Part shown: positions 21,901 to 37,335 of the stretch, piece after piece
Numbering within the stretch: position 1 is the first letter of the stretch
How the letters are laid out: every line of letters begins with the position of its first letter
NCBI GenBank assembly: GCA_001600875.1
Contig: BCLD01000006.1
Coordinates: forward strand, 687,429 to 751,428
DNA from: Solicoccozyma terricola
Taxonomy: Eukaryota > Basidiomycota > Tremellomycetes > Filobasidiales > Piskurozymaceae
Direction: 5' to 3'
DNA: 64,000 nt
Translations under genes and position numbers: made by a program
Notes under the pieces: model-generated
Databases searched by the model: none
Told to the model about the DNA's origin: nothing
What the model saw: the letters and a program-made list of their open reading frames with translations, nothing else

Positions 21901-24722
21901 GACTTTGTCCGCGACATGGAATACCTGCGGGATGTGAGTTTCAGTTGACAAAAGTGTGTAGCGTCGGACTGACGATTGTCCCTTCTATCAGTCTTGGGTG
22001 CAACCTCTCCGCACCTCGGATGTTGTTCCCGCTGCCAAACGTGAAGACTTGGTGACACAGGTGTTCTGGAACGTTCACGAGATCCTTGCCGTGAATCAGC
22101 TTTTGGCTGAAAAGCTCACGAAGCGGCAAAAACACGAGGCGATCGTGACCCAGGTTTATGATATCCTGGCCGACTATGTTCCATCGTTCGAGCCGTTCGT
22201 AACTTATGGAGCTCACCAACTCTTTGGCAAATACGAGTTTGAGAAGGAGAAGGGGAACAATCCGGCTTTCCAGCGCTTTGTTGACGTGCGCACCGAGATC
22301 CTTGCAATGGAGGTATTAGGCTGACTTTATCGTGATTGAAACAGGAAACGGAACGCGATCCCGCCTCTCGAAAGCTGGAGTTGAATGGTTATCTCACAAA
22401 GCCCACGACCAGGCTGGCGAGATACCCACTTCTATTGGAGGTGATCCTGAAGCACACACCTGACGACCATCCAGACAAGAAACACCTTCCCGATGTCGTC
22501 AAGCAGATCCGCGACTTTTTGAGCCGCGTCAACGTAGAGAGCGGAAAGTCGGAGAATATGTTCAACCTCGCTCAGCTCGATCAACAGCTGATTTTCCGAC
22601 CTGGAGAGAATCTTGTAAGTCTTGGGGAGGGGCGCTGTGACAGAAGCCAAACCTCCGCTGAGCCTTGCTCAATGTCTCACAGGATCTCCATCTACGAGAC
22701 AAGAACAGGGAGTTAGTCTACAAAGGGCCACTGAAGTGTCGGGGAGGTACGCAGAGCGAGAACGCCGATCTGCTGGTCTTTCTCTTCGACCATGCGTTAC
22801 TGCTAGTCAAACCCAAATGGGTGAACAAGCACGAACAATACAAAGTGTATCGCAAGGTGAGTCAACATGAAGTCTGATGTGTAAAATCCTTGACCTTATC
22901 CTTCATATTTTTCACAGCCCATTCCTTTGGAGCTACTGGTCGTGACTTCGCCCGATGACTTGCATACTGCATCGAAGCTGGCATCTAGCGTAAAAGGCAA
23001 ACCTGTTCCAAAATCCGCGTCTGCAAAGTCTGCGAAGGAGCCCGTTCCCAAACCGGAATCGAAACATGGCTACAGCTTAACGTTGATGCACTTGGGCCGT
23101 AAAGGGTATACGATGACGCTTTGGGCGCCGACTTTCGCTGGTAGGCGCAAATGGCTGGAGCATATAGACCACCAGCAGCAGAATTTACGTGATAGAAGCC
23201 GAATCTTCGAAACTGTCACCATCACCGACCACTTCTTTGGAGGTGCCAACAAACTCAATTGTGCAGCGCCTTACGGTAAGTTAGGGCTATTGTTTGTTGT
23301 AGGGTTTCTACCGTGGCTGATACCTTGGCGCTCAGATGGCGGCCGTCGCATGATCTATGGCACGGAGAACGGTGTCTATTTCAGCAATCTTCATGATGAG
23401 AGATTCAAGCAGCCCACTATCGTATTGGCGTTGCATGATGTCACGCAGGTTGACGTTTTGGAGGACTTTCAATTACTTGTGGTCCTTGCGGGTGGGTCTT
23501 GCCTGATTCATGGCTGCTGGTCAGCGCTGACAAGTCACGTTTCCTGTGCAGAGCGGAGCGTCACTACCTATCCGCTTGAAGCGCTGGATCCGACCGATCC
23601 GACCGCTGCACTGAAGCGAGGCAAGCATCTCTCATCACACACTTCGTTTTTCAAGAGTGGCATCTGTCTGGGCAGGACTCTGTTGTGCATTGTCAAATCA
23701 AGCTCTCTATCTTCAACCATCAAAACGCTTGAGCCAGTAGACCTGAGTGTGCGAGGCAAAAAGCAGCCGACTCCATTCCGGCGGCTCTTGAACAACTCGA
23801 ACGAACCATTCAAGGTGTTCAAAGTATGTCTAATCTCACAATCTTCGTTTTGATTTCTGCTCATCCATACACTGTTGCCGTGCAGGAATTCTATATCCCA
23901 ACTGAGAGCAGTGGGCTGTCGTTCCTCAAGACTAAGCTCTGCGTTGCAACTACCCGCGGCTTCGAAGTCGTTGATCTGGAGGTCAGTGCTACCCTTTGAC
24001 TTGTTAATTGTATCCGTTCCTGACTTTACTTGTATCGTCACAGACTCTTGACACGCAAGGTCTTCTTGATCCATCCGACTCCAGCTTAGACTTCGTGTCC
24101 AAAAGGGAGAATGTTCGACCAATCGCGATATACCGAGTTGAAGAGAATTTCCTCCTCTGTTACGCGGAGTTTGCTTTCTACGTCAACAAGACCGGATGGA
24201 GAGCGCGTCCAAAGTGGGGTATTCAATGGGAGGGCTACCCTACCTCGTTCGGTGAGTGGTCGTTTCTGTTGCCCGATGCGCGAGGGAATGACCACACTAA
24301 CCTCTTGCGACCTTCCAGGCCTCCATTACCCATATGTTCTGGCGTTTGAACCATCATTCGTGGAAGTCCGCCATGTGGAGACAGGTAATCTGGTTCAAAT
24401 CATCTCCGGCACCGGCATTCGGTGCCTCTTCGCAGAGACGCCACCGTCGACCGTCAATGCACCAGCGCCCATGCCTATGTACCGACCGGGTATGCCGTTA
24501 CCACCTCACAATCCTTACGGAGCACCGCAACAGCCTCCATATGGCTATACTCAGGCGCCTTCACAGCAGCAGGCCTACACTATGGGACCTCCGCGGCATC
24601 GAGTCAACATCCGCAGTCAAATCATCTTCTTGTCAGATGACGGCCATGTACAAGTGATGAAGGTCGCTCCACCAGTCGCTAATAGGGACTCCTCAGGGAG
24701 TGGAAGTGTAGCACGGCGCTGA
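18916..24722 (+). CDS. ROM2: Rho1 guanine nucleotide exchange factor, Rom2-like (DEP-DH-PH-CNH)
   Basis: A large multi-exon gene for a protein of roughly 1,700 residues. The N-terminal third is Ser/Pro/Gly/Tyr-rich and disordered. A DEP domain follows (YPALLSRVAEVFRQLIPLGD, FDGRDAVELIAEI). Then comes the DH catalytic domain: AINELIYTERDFVRDMEYL, TKPTTRLARYPLLLEVILKH. A PH domain (LVYKGPLKCRGG, LLVFLFDHALLLVKPK) and a C-terminal CNH domain from about ITDHFFGGANKLNCAAPY to the end follow. This order is typical of fungal Rom1/Rom2, which activate Rho1 in the cell wall integrity pathway at the plasma membrane. A Pro/Gln/Tyr-rich loop (about 24460-24600) interrupts the end of the CNH domain. The first exon is 18916-19458, the second starts at 19533, and the stop is at 24720-24722. 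It converges with the small membrane-protein gene. Confidence 0.92.
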
Positions 24723-24839
24723 AAGCAACGGTTGGTAACTCGATTTTGAACAGAACGATGTCCATGTTTAGTCAGGTACTGTAGCATGCGGCTCAAGCAA
24801 CGACCGTAATGAACATTAAATAATGACAAGACACGAATT

Positions 24840-25258
24840 TTAGTCAAACTCTTGCCTGGAGGGGCATAATGCCTGCTCCTCGTCATCATTGACCATCCTC
24901 CAACCAAGTCCCCTCGCTGGACGGGCCCCTTTGGTCAGCAAGCTCTCCAACGCGAACGTGACATCCTTGCCTTCAGCCATGTCGTCATCGCTCCAATGGA
25001 ATATGGTCTCTGTTGTAGGTGGCGACGCAGATGACTGGTTGGTGACATCGGTCTTGCATTCCAAGGACAGGGTCAGCTTCGACTGACGTAAAGAAACCGC
25101 GAGCACGATGAGGAAGTAGAGGAGTACAGCCAGAGCTGGGAGCGAGAGAAGATTGATACGGGCTCTTTGTCATCCGCAAAATCTCAGTGGTACTCACCAC
25201 CTGCGATGGCACCGGAGAGGATGTGTGACTGTGCCTTCGAGGTTTGATTCTCTGCCAT
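24840..25258 (-). CDS. small single-pass membrane protein, unknown
   Basis: Two exons joined at a GTGAGT...CTCCCAG intron give about 118 residues. The first exon encodes a short polar N-terminus (MAENQTSKAQSHILSGAIAG). The second starts with a clear transmembrane helix (ALAVLLYFLIVLAVSL), followed by a 75-residue acidic/polar tail ending in QEFD. The intron separates the polar N-terminus from the helix, and only the spliced frame gives a hydrophobic segment of the right length, which supports the model. I do not recognise the family. It lies 177 bp downstream of FIG4 on the same strand and converges with the Rho GEF gene. No function is proposed. Confidence 0.65.
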
Positions 25259-25435
25259 GATGTCGGGGTTGGAGAAAGATACAGTAGCGATACAATACAG
25301 ACCGTATTTACAATCACAGCGGCGAGGAGTCTACCTCAAAGGAAGATGCCGTTCAAAACAGGGATAACGTCAGGGTTTGAGATACAACATCGTCATGAAC
25401 TTGTTACAAGGATAAGTCGCGAAAAGGTTATGGTA

Positions 25436-28400
25436 TCATTCGTCGGAGTCAGACATCTCAGTTCGATTGATCGACTCTGCAATGCCGGAGGTGGCTTTGA
25501 TCTGGGCAGCGTGGAAGCCACCCATGATGTAGCGTTCGTACAGCGCTTGATCTCCGGTAGTGACGGGTTGACCGTGACTTATAGCAGCGTTTTGTGCATA
25601 AAGTAGCAGGTCTTGTTCTTCCGCCGTATCTGTAGAAGATAAGAGCTCGGTGGTTTGATAATGAGTGTACCTGCGTTCAGATCGTCAGAAGCGCATCCGA
25701 CAATGGGACATCGATCACACGAAGCGCACCATTCGTACTCTTCACGCTTCGCTTCTGATACCGACGGGTTGAGAAGGTCCGCGACCAACCCTTCGAGTGG
25801 ATGTGCATCAACATTCGTGCTGAGTGGTACCTGAGACTGGGTGCTGTTCGATTTGGCGGGTTTGACCATCGACTCGTTCTGCAAGCTGCTCATGTCTTGA
25901 GCTGGTTGGAAAGGACGTCGCGAGGGCTTGCTTTGGATGCGGGACTCAAACGGACTATAGTTCGTCAAGCCAGATCGTCTGCAGTAGAATCAGAGGTTAG
26001 CGAGCTGTCGAGAGGACCGCCCAGCGAGTCTCACTCACGCTCCAGATTTGGATGTAGAGTTCATGGTGAACGTATACAGCCGCTGAAACTGCGACAGCAG
26101 ATGCGGCTTGTAATAATCAACCCAGATGGAATACGACGGTGCGAACAGTCGGACATGTTTTGGCAGTGCGGGGGTCTCGAGCGCTACGGGATTGAACCAG
26201 TTCTTGTAGTTGCGTCGTGTCGGGGGACGCTCGCGGAATTCCGGATTGACACCGAGCTAGAGATGATGGTGGATGGTAAGTTGAATATTGAAACCGAAGT
26301 TTAACATGGCCTACGAATAGATCCATTGCTGCCTGCTTGTCCGCGTCTATGATATTTACACTTGTCAGTCCCAGTAGAATATAAGCTGGGGACACTTCGG
26401 ACACGTCGGAAGTACGAACCTAGCATCGAGTTGGCATAATACCGCCGGACGTTCTCTGTGCGCCAGCCATTGCTATATCAGCAAGGCCACGGGAAGATAG
26501 GCATGTACATCAAAGCACCTAGTATGTCCCTGGAATGACTGCTCCATTGCCTTGTCTTGGTGCGCCGGTAAGTGTCCTGAAGCCAGATATAACTCTAAGA
26601 CAAAGATAGAGTAAACGCTGTTATTCGACACAACTGACCATTCGATTGACTCTGTAAAGCCAACGCAGCGTGTCAGTGGTGAAGCGGGATATTAGAACGC
26701 ATCAAGACTAACAGAGCCGACCCAGTGTACTGAAAGGCCAGCGTATCACCGTGATCGTGATACATCTGCGAATTCACGAAGTCAGACTGTGCTTCGTCCA
26801 GCCAGGTCTAGAAATACCTCACCTCGGTTAACATATCTACAGCATCTGAGTCGAAACCAAGATCTGGCGTTTCTATCACGCCAAGAGCATGCAATTGATG
26901 ACCGAAAGCCTTCTTTCCAATAGAGAACTGAGCAGCATTCGTGCGGTCGAGGCAGTCGATACAATTCGTCCTGCAAATACCCCTCTGCATTTGCAAGTTA
27001 CTGAGGGGAAGTGCATTCCAGTCAGGTCATCTTTTCTTCAGGGTTGACCGTATGAGAGAATTCACCTCTCCTCGCCAGGTCTTGGACCGCCGTGAAAGAA
27101 TTTGGTCATCTGGATTGACTCCTCGGCAATGTCCTCCAGGACCCCGATCACGTCTTGGCTTTTGCTGTACAAGAACCTTGCGTTTAGTGATTGATATGCA
27201 CGACCGTCATAGCGAAAGCCCTTACGTCTTTGTAGCCTGAGACATGTCCCACGCGATATAACGGATCCGCTTCTCAGGCTCAGGGGGAAGGAATTGATTG
27301 AGGTACCGTATGCACTCTTCATAGGCGGCGAGAAGCTTGCTTTCTCTTGCTACTGGTTCCTTTGCCTGAGGTGACTCGGTGTTAGCAATGGATCCGTACC
27401 AAAAAAAAAAAAAAATCCCAACCACGAGTCACCTTGATGAGGTTCAGAACAACGATTGGCGCACCATAACGTTCTAACAAATCGCTGAAGTGCTTTGCAG
27501 CAGCGGAAAAGAAGGGATCAACGATGCTGACTGTGCAAGAAGGATTGGGATTAGCGATGGGTAACCTCCAATATCTCAACCCGATAGCCGACCTTACTTT
27601 CTATTGGAGGTCTAGGTGATAAATTGGTATTATCCTGTACCCAGGTAAGTGGAATGGAACCTCTGATCTGGACAAAAGCGGTATAGTTGGCGTAACCTCG
27701 AGCCTGAAGTGGTGCGGCGGGAGCATTGGTGAAACCAGTCGTCAATGGTTCGGAAACGATTTGTTCTGTTTCAACTTCATTAGCCACATGCCCCTTGAGA
27801 TTGCACAAATGAGACCGAATCAGCATAGACTATCCATCAACGACGTGATCACTCCACCACTAACATGATCATTAACGCCTCGCTTCAAGTACCGAGTTCC
27901 AGCGTGATGTCTAGATCTCCGTGCGATGAGCGTAGTGTAGATGGTTCGTCCCAGCACAGGTACCTCTACCGCAGTGGAGGATCAGTCCAGGAGATGCATT
28001 CGGCCAGTCGCACCGAGGCAGAGACGAAAACTTACTGGCTTGATCCACAAACCCGTGAACGATTGGTAGAACCCAATTACTACACCGCTTCGAGCAGTGA
28101 TCAGCGTCTGGACCATCGTCTGCAAGACAGAAAGCTGGAGACAGAAGATGGTAGTTCCACATGAAGCGGGTGTTGTAAATGGGGTATGCGGTCGGTCGAG
28201 TGAGATTGACTTGTAAAGTGTTTGTAAGATCGTAGGAATAGCTATGAACAGTCGAGCAAAGGTCAGATCGATTGTCTAGTCCACTTCAAGCTCGGTACAT
28301 ACCTGAAGTAGAAATTCTTTGAGAGATCTACCTGCTGAAAGATGTTGAGCAAGCTAACGAGTCGTCGTTCGTCAGGCTCGAGCTATCACAGCGATGAGTG

Positions 28401-29212
28401 GTTTTATAAGAATCTCACCGAGTTTCTTCTGCCGTCCGATCCGCCTTGTTGGACAGAGTAAGCAACTTTCGACTGAAAACGTCAGGATTCTGATGATCGT
28501 GATTTGACCAGGAGTAACCAATTCTCACCAGAGTCTCGTCACAGTGGTAAACTACATTACAGACAATCAGCTTATGACCAATCAAAATACTGTTGAGCCT
28601 TCTACTCACTGTAATGTCCGCCAAGTAATCCAACGACTGAGCGCTTTGTACACAGTATCAAATAGTATCCAGCTGTAAAGCGCACGAATCCGACTATCCC
28701 GCTACGACGCCAGGCAAGCCGGTATGAGAGAAGAGGGGCATGACGGCTGGCTGGCCGTGGGACCAAGTTCTCACTGAAAATCCAACACTTTCTCTAATCC
28801 ACCAGCGCTCTTGTTCCCATCGTCCACCATCCGTAGCAACTGATCGAGTTGTCTAACATCATACACAGCCGAGTCTTCAGTGACGGATAGAACCTCTGGC
28901 GTCGTCCTATCAATCTTAAGGACTCGATGGTTTACAGATGAAGATGCTGTGATGTAGAATCGACTGGAAAAAGCGTCTCCATCAATCGTCAAACATTGTA
29001 CAAACGAGCTGAATATCGAATCAAAGTAAGTCTCACCTCCTCGTTTCAAATAGCGTGTATCTGCTCAAAGCCTGATCAAAGGTGTCATTGCCGGTGGGCG
29101 ACATGTGTCCATGCCCACCAACGGTGGGCTCGCCCGCGAGTGAAGGAGTCCTGAGCTTGGAGGTAGGAAGCGCAGGTGTGGTAAGCTCGTTGGGTGCCGC
29201 CTGGGAGGCCAT
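25436..29212 (-). CDS. FIG4: Fig4-type SAC-domain phosphoinositide phosphatase
   Basis: A long multi-exon minus-strand gene with ATG at 29212 and stop at 25438-25436. The N-terminus shows the SAC start ([47 protein letters not shown]). The catalytic CX5R-T motif is intact in [16 protein letters not shown] (near 26970-26930), followed by QLHALGV. The C-terminal region ([10 protein letters not shown], then [33 protein letters not shown]) fits Fig4 rather than Sac1, and there is no C-terminal membrane helix. Fig4 works with Vac14 and Fab1 at the vacuole/late endosome to control PI(3,5)P2, acting as 5-phosphatase and as scaffold for its synthesis. Many short introns are present; one contains an A run near 27401-27414. 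Some internal exon edges were not resolved. Confidence 0.88.
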
Positions 29213-29479
29213 GGTCGGCACTATGACCTGACGAAATCATTCATAGTGAGTAGCAAACTGCTGTATGTGCCCTCAATCGAACGTAGCAGCAGGTGGTGCT
29301 TAGGTAATCGGGGCGGTGACATCCACTTTCAACAGCAACCCACGGTCAATCGATCGTACAAGCTCAACAAGTGAGTATCAGATACACCGTAGCGAAGACA
29401 TGACGAGGGGGGAGGAGCACAGTATGAAGTACAGAATAATCAAGGAGAATGAAAAAGGTCGTGAATGAGTGAAGATAAT

Positions 29480-32058
29480 CTATTGCATGAACTCCCAACG
29501 TCCCTGTGATGGGAAGATACCATCAACAAAATGTCCCAGCAAGTAAATTCCATTCCTGGTCTTGAACTTACCTCCCAGTGTCCCATCAACGTATCTTGCA
29601 GGATGATATCGCTCCTCTTCTGTACAAACGCAGTCTTATTCGTCACCTGCTCTCGGATTTCAGGAATGGTAGCTGGAGTGATAGGACGTTCTAACATCTC
29701 GGAAAGATCTTCCACTGCTTGCTCGAGATTAGCTTGATTGTCCTCGAATATGGTCGTGGAGTTGCATTTCTTGAGACTGCGGCGAAAAGTCGAGGACATT
29801 ACAGCTCTGATTTGGAACCTTCCCGCTTTAATCAATCAGTCAACTCACTAATAGGCCATCGCATACGTCCACTTCAATGTCATCCTCGCATCCAACAACA
29901 CATCCGCCGCTCGCTTGGCAAACTGCACCTCGATCCAAGTCAGGTTGCTCGACTCCTGCATCTGCTCCATCTTCTTTTCCGTGCGAGCGTATAGCTGTTT
30001 ATCGAGTTTAGCGGACTGCTCGTGATTGGCCCAGCGGTTGAAGTACTGCAAATGAAAAAGGGGTTTGACGAATATCAGCGTTATGAGGTTCTTCCCCCCC
30101 CCCCCCCCCTTCCCCCCCGTTCTTTTCTCCCAAGGGCTACTCGCAAACGAAGACTCACGTGTAAATATCGCTCGAGACTGGCTCGACTGATAGCTTGAGC
30201 ATCCCTCGCTTGTACACCGGCTTTCTCTTCGTATCGATTGCAATTATACCAACTGGTTCCGTGTGTAGACCAATCCGCCAAACAGACCCAACAAAACTCG
30301 TCTAATCGGAAACGTTGTGGCTTATTAGTTCCTTAGATCGGCAATAACATGTTGAACAGGTAGGTGAAACTCACATTTGCACTTCTTGCACGTCATATGA
30401 CTGGAACGCAAAAGACCAGTGGTCAGTCCTTTTGACGTTTGACTGGTATTCCATCAGCATTCACTCACTTGCATCCACCATTCTTCTCGATTGTTGAAGC
30501 ACACTTTGTACACTCTTTCGTATTCGCCATCAACCAATTACTAGTTTCGGAATCATCCGCGCATTTCTTCTCCCATAGCTTGACGTATTTACATATAAGA
30601 GGACGATGATCTGCTTCAACACCGCATCTGGAAAAGGAGGCCCGGGGGGGGGGGAGGAAGACAAGAAAGAACAAAGTCACAAGAGTCAGATACATACGTG
30701 AGATCGACGCAGGCCAAGAAAAAAAAACCCGCATTCCTCACCCAAAACAAAATGATCTATTGCATCTACATCTGATGATAGGAATGATCTGATCCAGCTT
30801 GCGAGGAGGAGCTTCAGAGCATTGAACAGCATATTCACAATTCGGATGAGGACACCATTTGAGGGTTGGATTATCGTCGACATAAGTCCTATCAAGCAGT
30901 TGTCGATATCTGTCGAGATCGATGTTCATATCAGTCGGATCAGTCGGGATAAATCCTCTCGCAATGCAAAAACCCCCTCCACTTACCGATCCGCTATGAC
31001 CGGACTGACTAATCTGAATACCACTCTTTCACCTACTATCCTCCCACAACCCAATTCCATACATTGAACTCTCCCACTCTCCGCCTCATCCATAATTTTC
31101 CTTTCCAAATACTCTTTCCAACAATCGATGCAGAATTTATGATTACATCCCAGACTGAGGGTGTTTGCTGGTTCCCCTGGAACACTCTCCGATACCTCTG
31201 CACAACAGATAGGACATTCAAACGCCTCTGATCGTGTATTTTGACGAGTTCGTGAAGATGATCCGAAAGCCTGAGATGATACCGGACGACGGGATCTGGA
31301 GGTGGTGGTTAAATCGTCGGGAAGTCGTCTAGTGCTTGTTGATGGTGAATTAGGAGGACTAAGACCGGCGGCTTCAAGTGTTTTTGTAGGATCATCCCAG
31401 AATAACTCGGTGAGTTTTTCACTGTTCCATCGGTAGTGTCTGAGGAGAATAGCAGCGGTAGAGTACTATGAGGGATGCGAGGGAAGGCGGGTTTTAGATA
31501 TCGGGCAAATCGACCATGAGCAACCGACCGACCGCGTTTTTCGAACTCACATCACATTCCAACAATCCAACAACCTTTTCAACCGTTTCCTTCTGCTCCG
31601 CTTGAAGCTCCTCTACAGACTTGATCTTGTAACTGATTTCGTATGGTTTCTTCTGTGGTGCCATATCTGCTGAAAAGGAAAAAAAAAAACCCCACCCCAT
31701 ACGCAGACATGTCTTGGTTCAGAATCCGAAGGAAATGCGGCATCAACACCCACCCTGAACCATCGACTTACCACCCGACGTGACATCAAAGGGATCATAA
31801 CCATCCTCATCCTCATCCTGGAGCTCTGAAGCGTCTGAATATTCGTCTGGAAATCATCGCGGAAGGGATATCAGTACAGGTTGTCGCAATTAAACAACCA
31901 CCATCCAAGATCAAAAGACATCGTGTGCGGGCCAATGGTTGCCAATACCGGGTCCGTCATGAAACATCACACTCACCTTCATAATTCATCTCTACATCTT
32001 CATCGAATCCAGCATGTTCATACTCGTCGTCCCTTTCCATATCACCATCACTCGACAT
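29480..32058 (-). CDS. Ariadne-type RBR E3 ubiquitin ligase
   Basis: A multi-exon gene with all Ariadne parts. The acidic N-terminus ([19 protein letters not shown]) is followed by a UBA-like region ([20 protein letters not shown]). RING1 starts with [10 protein letters not shown] and has [17 protein letters not shown]. The IBR follows ([25 protein letters not shown]). RING2 is [20 protein letters not shown]; its Cys in the GGCNHM motif is the catalytic residue that forms the ubiquitin thioester. The Ariadne helical domain closes the protein, ending EGRWEFMQ at 29480. By family it transfers ubiquitin from UbcH7-like E2s, often with neddylated cullins. The start at 32058 is chosen because Ariadnes begin acidic, but the same frame stays open upstream to 32487. 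A C run (30094-30109) and a G run near 30644-30654 sit in introns. Confidence 0.9.
30094..30109. repeat. poly(C) run, 16 nt, Ariadne gene intron
   Basis: Poly(G) on the coding strand; a second C run follows (30112-30118), separated by TT. Confidence 0.85.
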
Positions 32059-32634
32059 TGCAGGACTAGGTATATCCGATTCCGCCACCACTGATTCCAC
32101 AACCCGTTTTTGCTCCAACTTGATTGGTGACTCTTGCCCGAGTTTGCGTATTTTTGTCTGGGTAGGATGATGATCGGGGTCGGAAGGGGAGGGAGAAGGA
32201 GGTTGTGCTCGTTTATTGCTCTGGGAAGGAGATACGATGGACGATGTAGTATTCAACGGGTGATCGATCGAGGGTGCAGAACGAGCAGTATTGAAACCGA
32301 GTGATTCAGCCAGCGTGTCTGAATGCGCATACGATGCCGGAGAGTGCACCGCGAGTTGATGGGTAGAGAAGGAAGGGTTGCTGCTGAGGCTGTGACTGAT
32401 GGAGAGATGCGAGAAGGATACGGGACGGGGTTGTGCCCGCAGATATGGTTGCTGACTGAGGGGTGAGGAGCATGGTCTCCACGACAAAACACGTCACAGC
32501 AATCAACATCGGCCACCCACCCCACTCCGGCTGCTCACCGTCCCGGCGTCGGCGTCCATGTCGTCGTCCTAGTCCTCGTCCTGACCAACATCCATCCCCT
32601 CACCATCTCCACCCCTCCACCCCTCCTCCTCAGC

Positions 32635-33630
32635 ATGACTGCACCTGTCCTCAACCCCACTCTCGCTAAAACAGTCGCTCAGATGGCTCCTGTGTCGCGC
32701 GAAAACAGACCGACCATCGTTGGGCCTGAGTGTCCTCAAGCTCCGTTCCCCTTGAGGATGACGGGAGTCGTCGAAAGAGGGTTCGGGAGAGGGAGTAGAG
32801 AGTTGGGGATACCAACGGGTAAGTCAGCGCAAATGTATTCCGTATCAGGTCAGGTCTTTCATCCGAATAACTGAAACAGCCTCAAATCATCTACCTATCT
32901 AGCCAATCTGCCTGACGATTCAATCTCACCGCTAACTTCCCTTTCCCTAACCGGAATCTACTACGGGTTCGCACGGATCTTCTCTTCAGACTCCGTCCTC
33001 TCTTCCACCTCATCATCTGCTACACTTCCCAACCTCGCCGCCCAATCGCAGCGACTATCAAGCGATAACATCGCCGATCTTCCAACACACACCGCTCCAT
33101 ACCCTGATCAAGCACCCCGTCACGCGACGAAGAGAAGTGAATTGGGTGAGGACGATTACGACGTTTGGCCGATGGTAATGAGCGTAGGATGGAATCCTTA
33201 TTACAATAATGCGAAATTAACGGCTGTGAGTAATTTGGACTGATGTTTGGCCAGGGAGGGGAGGGGAAGGGTTAGCTGAGATACTTGAGCGTCAATTCAT
33301 CTACCACATCGATAGGAGGTTCATATCATGCATCCATTCCCAACTGATTTCTATGGACATCGAATGTCAATCGTGGTATTAGGGTATATCCGACCAGAAC
33401 TGAATTATGTTTCGAAAGGTGAGCCGTTTTGGACCCTTATCGAAGCTTCTTCTCTTTTACTTCAAACAGCTAACCCAAGCCATTTCAATTGTCTCGGAAC
33501 TCGCGTATCTCTTACGTTCGTAGAAGCACTCATCGATGATATAAACACGGACGTTAAAGTCGCTCTCTCCTCCCTTGCAAGACCACAGTATGCGGCATTT
33601 GCGGATGATGAGTTCCTGCTTCGGGCGTGA
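32635..33630 (+). CDS. FMN1: riboflavin kinase
   Basis: Exons 32635-32818, 32903-33225, 33316-33418 and 33524-33630 join to 238 residues. The core motifs are present: [20 protein letters not shown], then LGIPTANLP (the family GxPTAN element that binds ATP), [19 protein letters not shown] and [20 protein letters not shown]. The C-terminal [15 protein letters not shown] is the expected final helix. The enzyme phosphorylates riboflavin to FMN; fungal forms lack the FAD synthetase domain of bacterial RibF, as here. An insertion of about 60 residues (Ser-rich, then [13 protein letters not shown]) separates the beta-barrel strands, longer than in yeast Fmn1. It is divergent from the Ariadne gene. 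Confidence 0.93.
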
Positions 33631-34020
33631 TGGTTGTACGCACGCGGACGTAGCGGATTGAGAGCCGACGAGCAGGATTGTACGGAAGAGGGCGATGGGG
33701 TTGTTACTCCCACAGCATCACCCAGTCGTTTGATCCACGATGTAGTTAGACGATATAGATGGGTTGTACTTTGCCTCAAGAGTTCAATGACACGTCACAC
33801 ACACCGTGACCGGTGACTCGCTAAAAGTTGAATCGATGGTTGTCCGTTCATCACCTACACCCGCTTTCCTCCAGCATTTCTAGTCACTCTAGTCCCCAAC
33901 AGCTATCCGTCACAAAAACGGTGTATGCTCAGGTGCTTCAGACCAGTACTACACTTCAAAAGAATCGCTCCTAGACTCCAATACATTCCTACAACTTTAA
34001 ACACTTTTCGCCAATTCAAA
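33631..34020. other. intergenic gap, FMN1 to KRS1
   Basis: 390 bp with no supported gene. It contains TGACACGTCA at 33788-33797, an ACGT-core element about 224 bp upstream of the KRS1 ATG, inside a CA-rich stretch. Confidence 0.6.
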
Positions 34021-36545
<2,525 letters not shown>

Positions 36546-36741
36546 ATGGGGTCATGTAGAGGTTCATAACTAGGGTCATGTAAAGAGATGCATCGCAAAG
36601 GTCGAAGATCTAGAATAGTCATGCTATGCTACATCTCCGTGGCGGATGGGAGAAACTGGGAAAAATTCTATGCGATAATGATACAACAAACATCCGCTGT
36701 CTTTATCAGCTCTCTTACGGTCATTCCGCCGAGAGTCGCAT

Positions 36742-37134
36742 TCAGCTTCCTAGCATGATCGTTATAGCCATCGCTATACATGCCAATGAGACGTAGGGTG
36801 ACAGCCGTTCACCTGAAGCACCGAATACGGAAACGGTCAGAGTGCTCTTCACCACGGTCTATACAAGTCCTGTCTCGACCTCCGACTCACCGACCCGTGC
36901 ACATTTGAAGAACAGACCAAGGAATCTAACGATGTTCATCTCCGACGTCAGAGATCGTACTCGCCGTTAACAAGCAGACTAAACAACGACTGACCCTTCT
37001 TTATTACGATCGATAAGACCCGGTGCTGTCCCTCGTATGTACGTGCATGTGCAGATCAAGAGAAGTAGAACGAGGAGGAGGGATTGGAAGTTGAACAGCG
37101 CGGACTGAGGACGTGGAAGATGTTGCATTAGCAT
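36742..37134 (-). CDS. Kish/TMEM167 small Golgi membrane protein
   Basis: Exons (coding order) about 37134-36995, 36925-36891 (35 nt) and 36812-36742. The conserved product reads [71 protein letters not shown], matching the roughly 72-residue Kish family closely, with two membrane helices. Kish proteins work in the early secretory pathway. The start is unsettled. An in-frame ATG at 37134 gives an atypical [10 protein letters not shown] leader. The family normally begins [11 protein letters not shown], and a CCTCAG acceptor directly before TCC GCG (Ser-Ala) with an upstream CTAAT suggests the Met lies in a further 5' exon I could not place. The first donor is the less common GTCAGT. Confidence 0.85.
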
Positions 37135-37335
37135 ACGCGGTGAGAAGAAACGTAGAGTAGGACGGGACATGCCATATTGAGGTGATGTCCAAAAGTCGTA
37201 TGACAGTGTTAGTTGGTGGTGTTGGTATGGGGAATGATGTTGGGAAAGAGCGATCAACTATGCTGTAGACCGTCTCGGGGCTCGAGTTGAGTGGCGCGGA
37301 CATGTCAGCCCGTTCCACGTCTCGTCTTGAACGAC

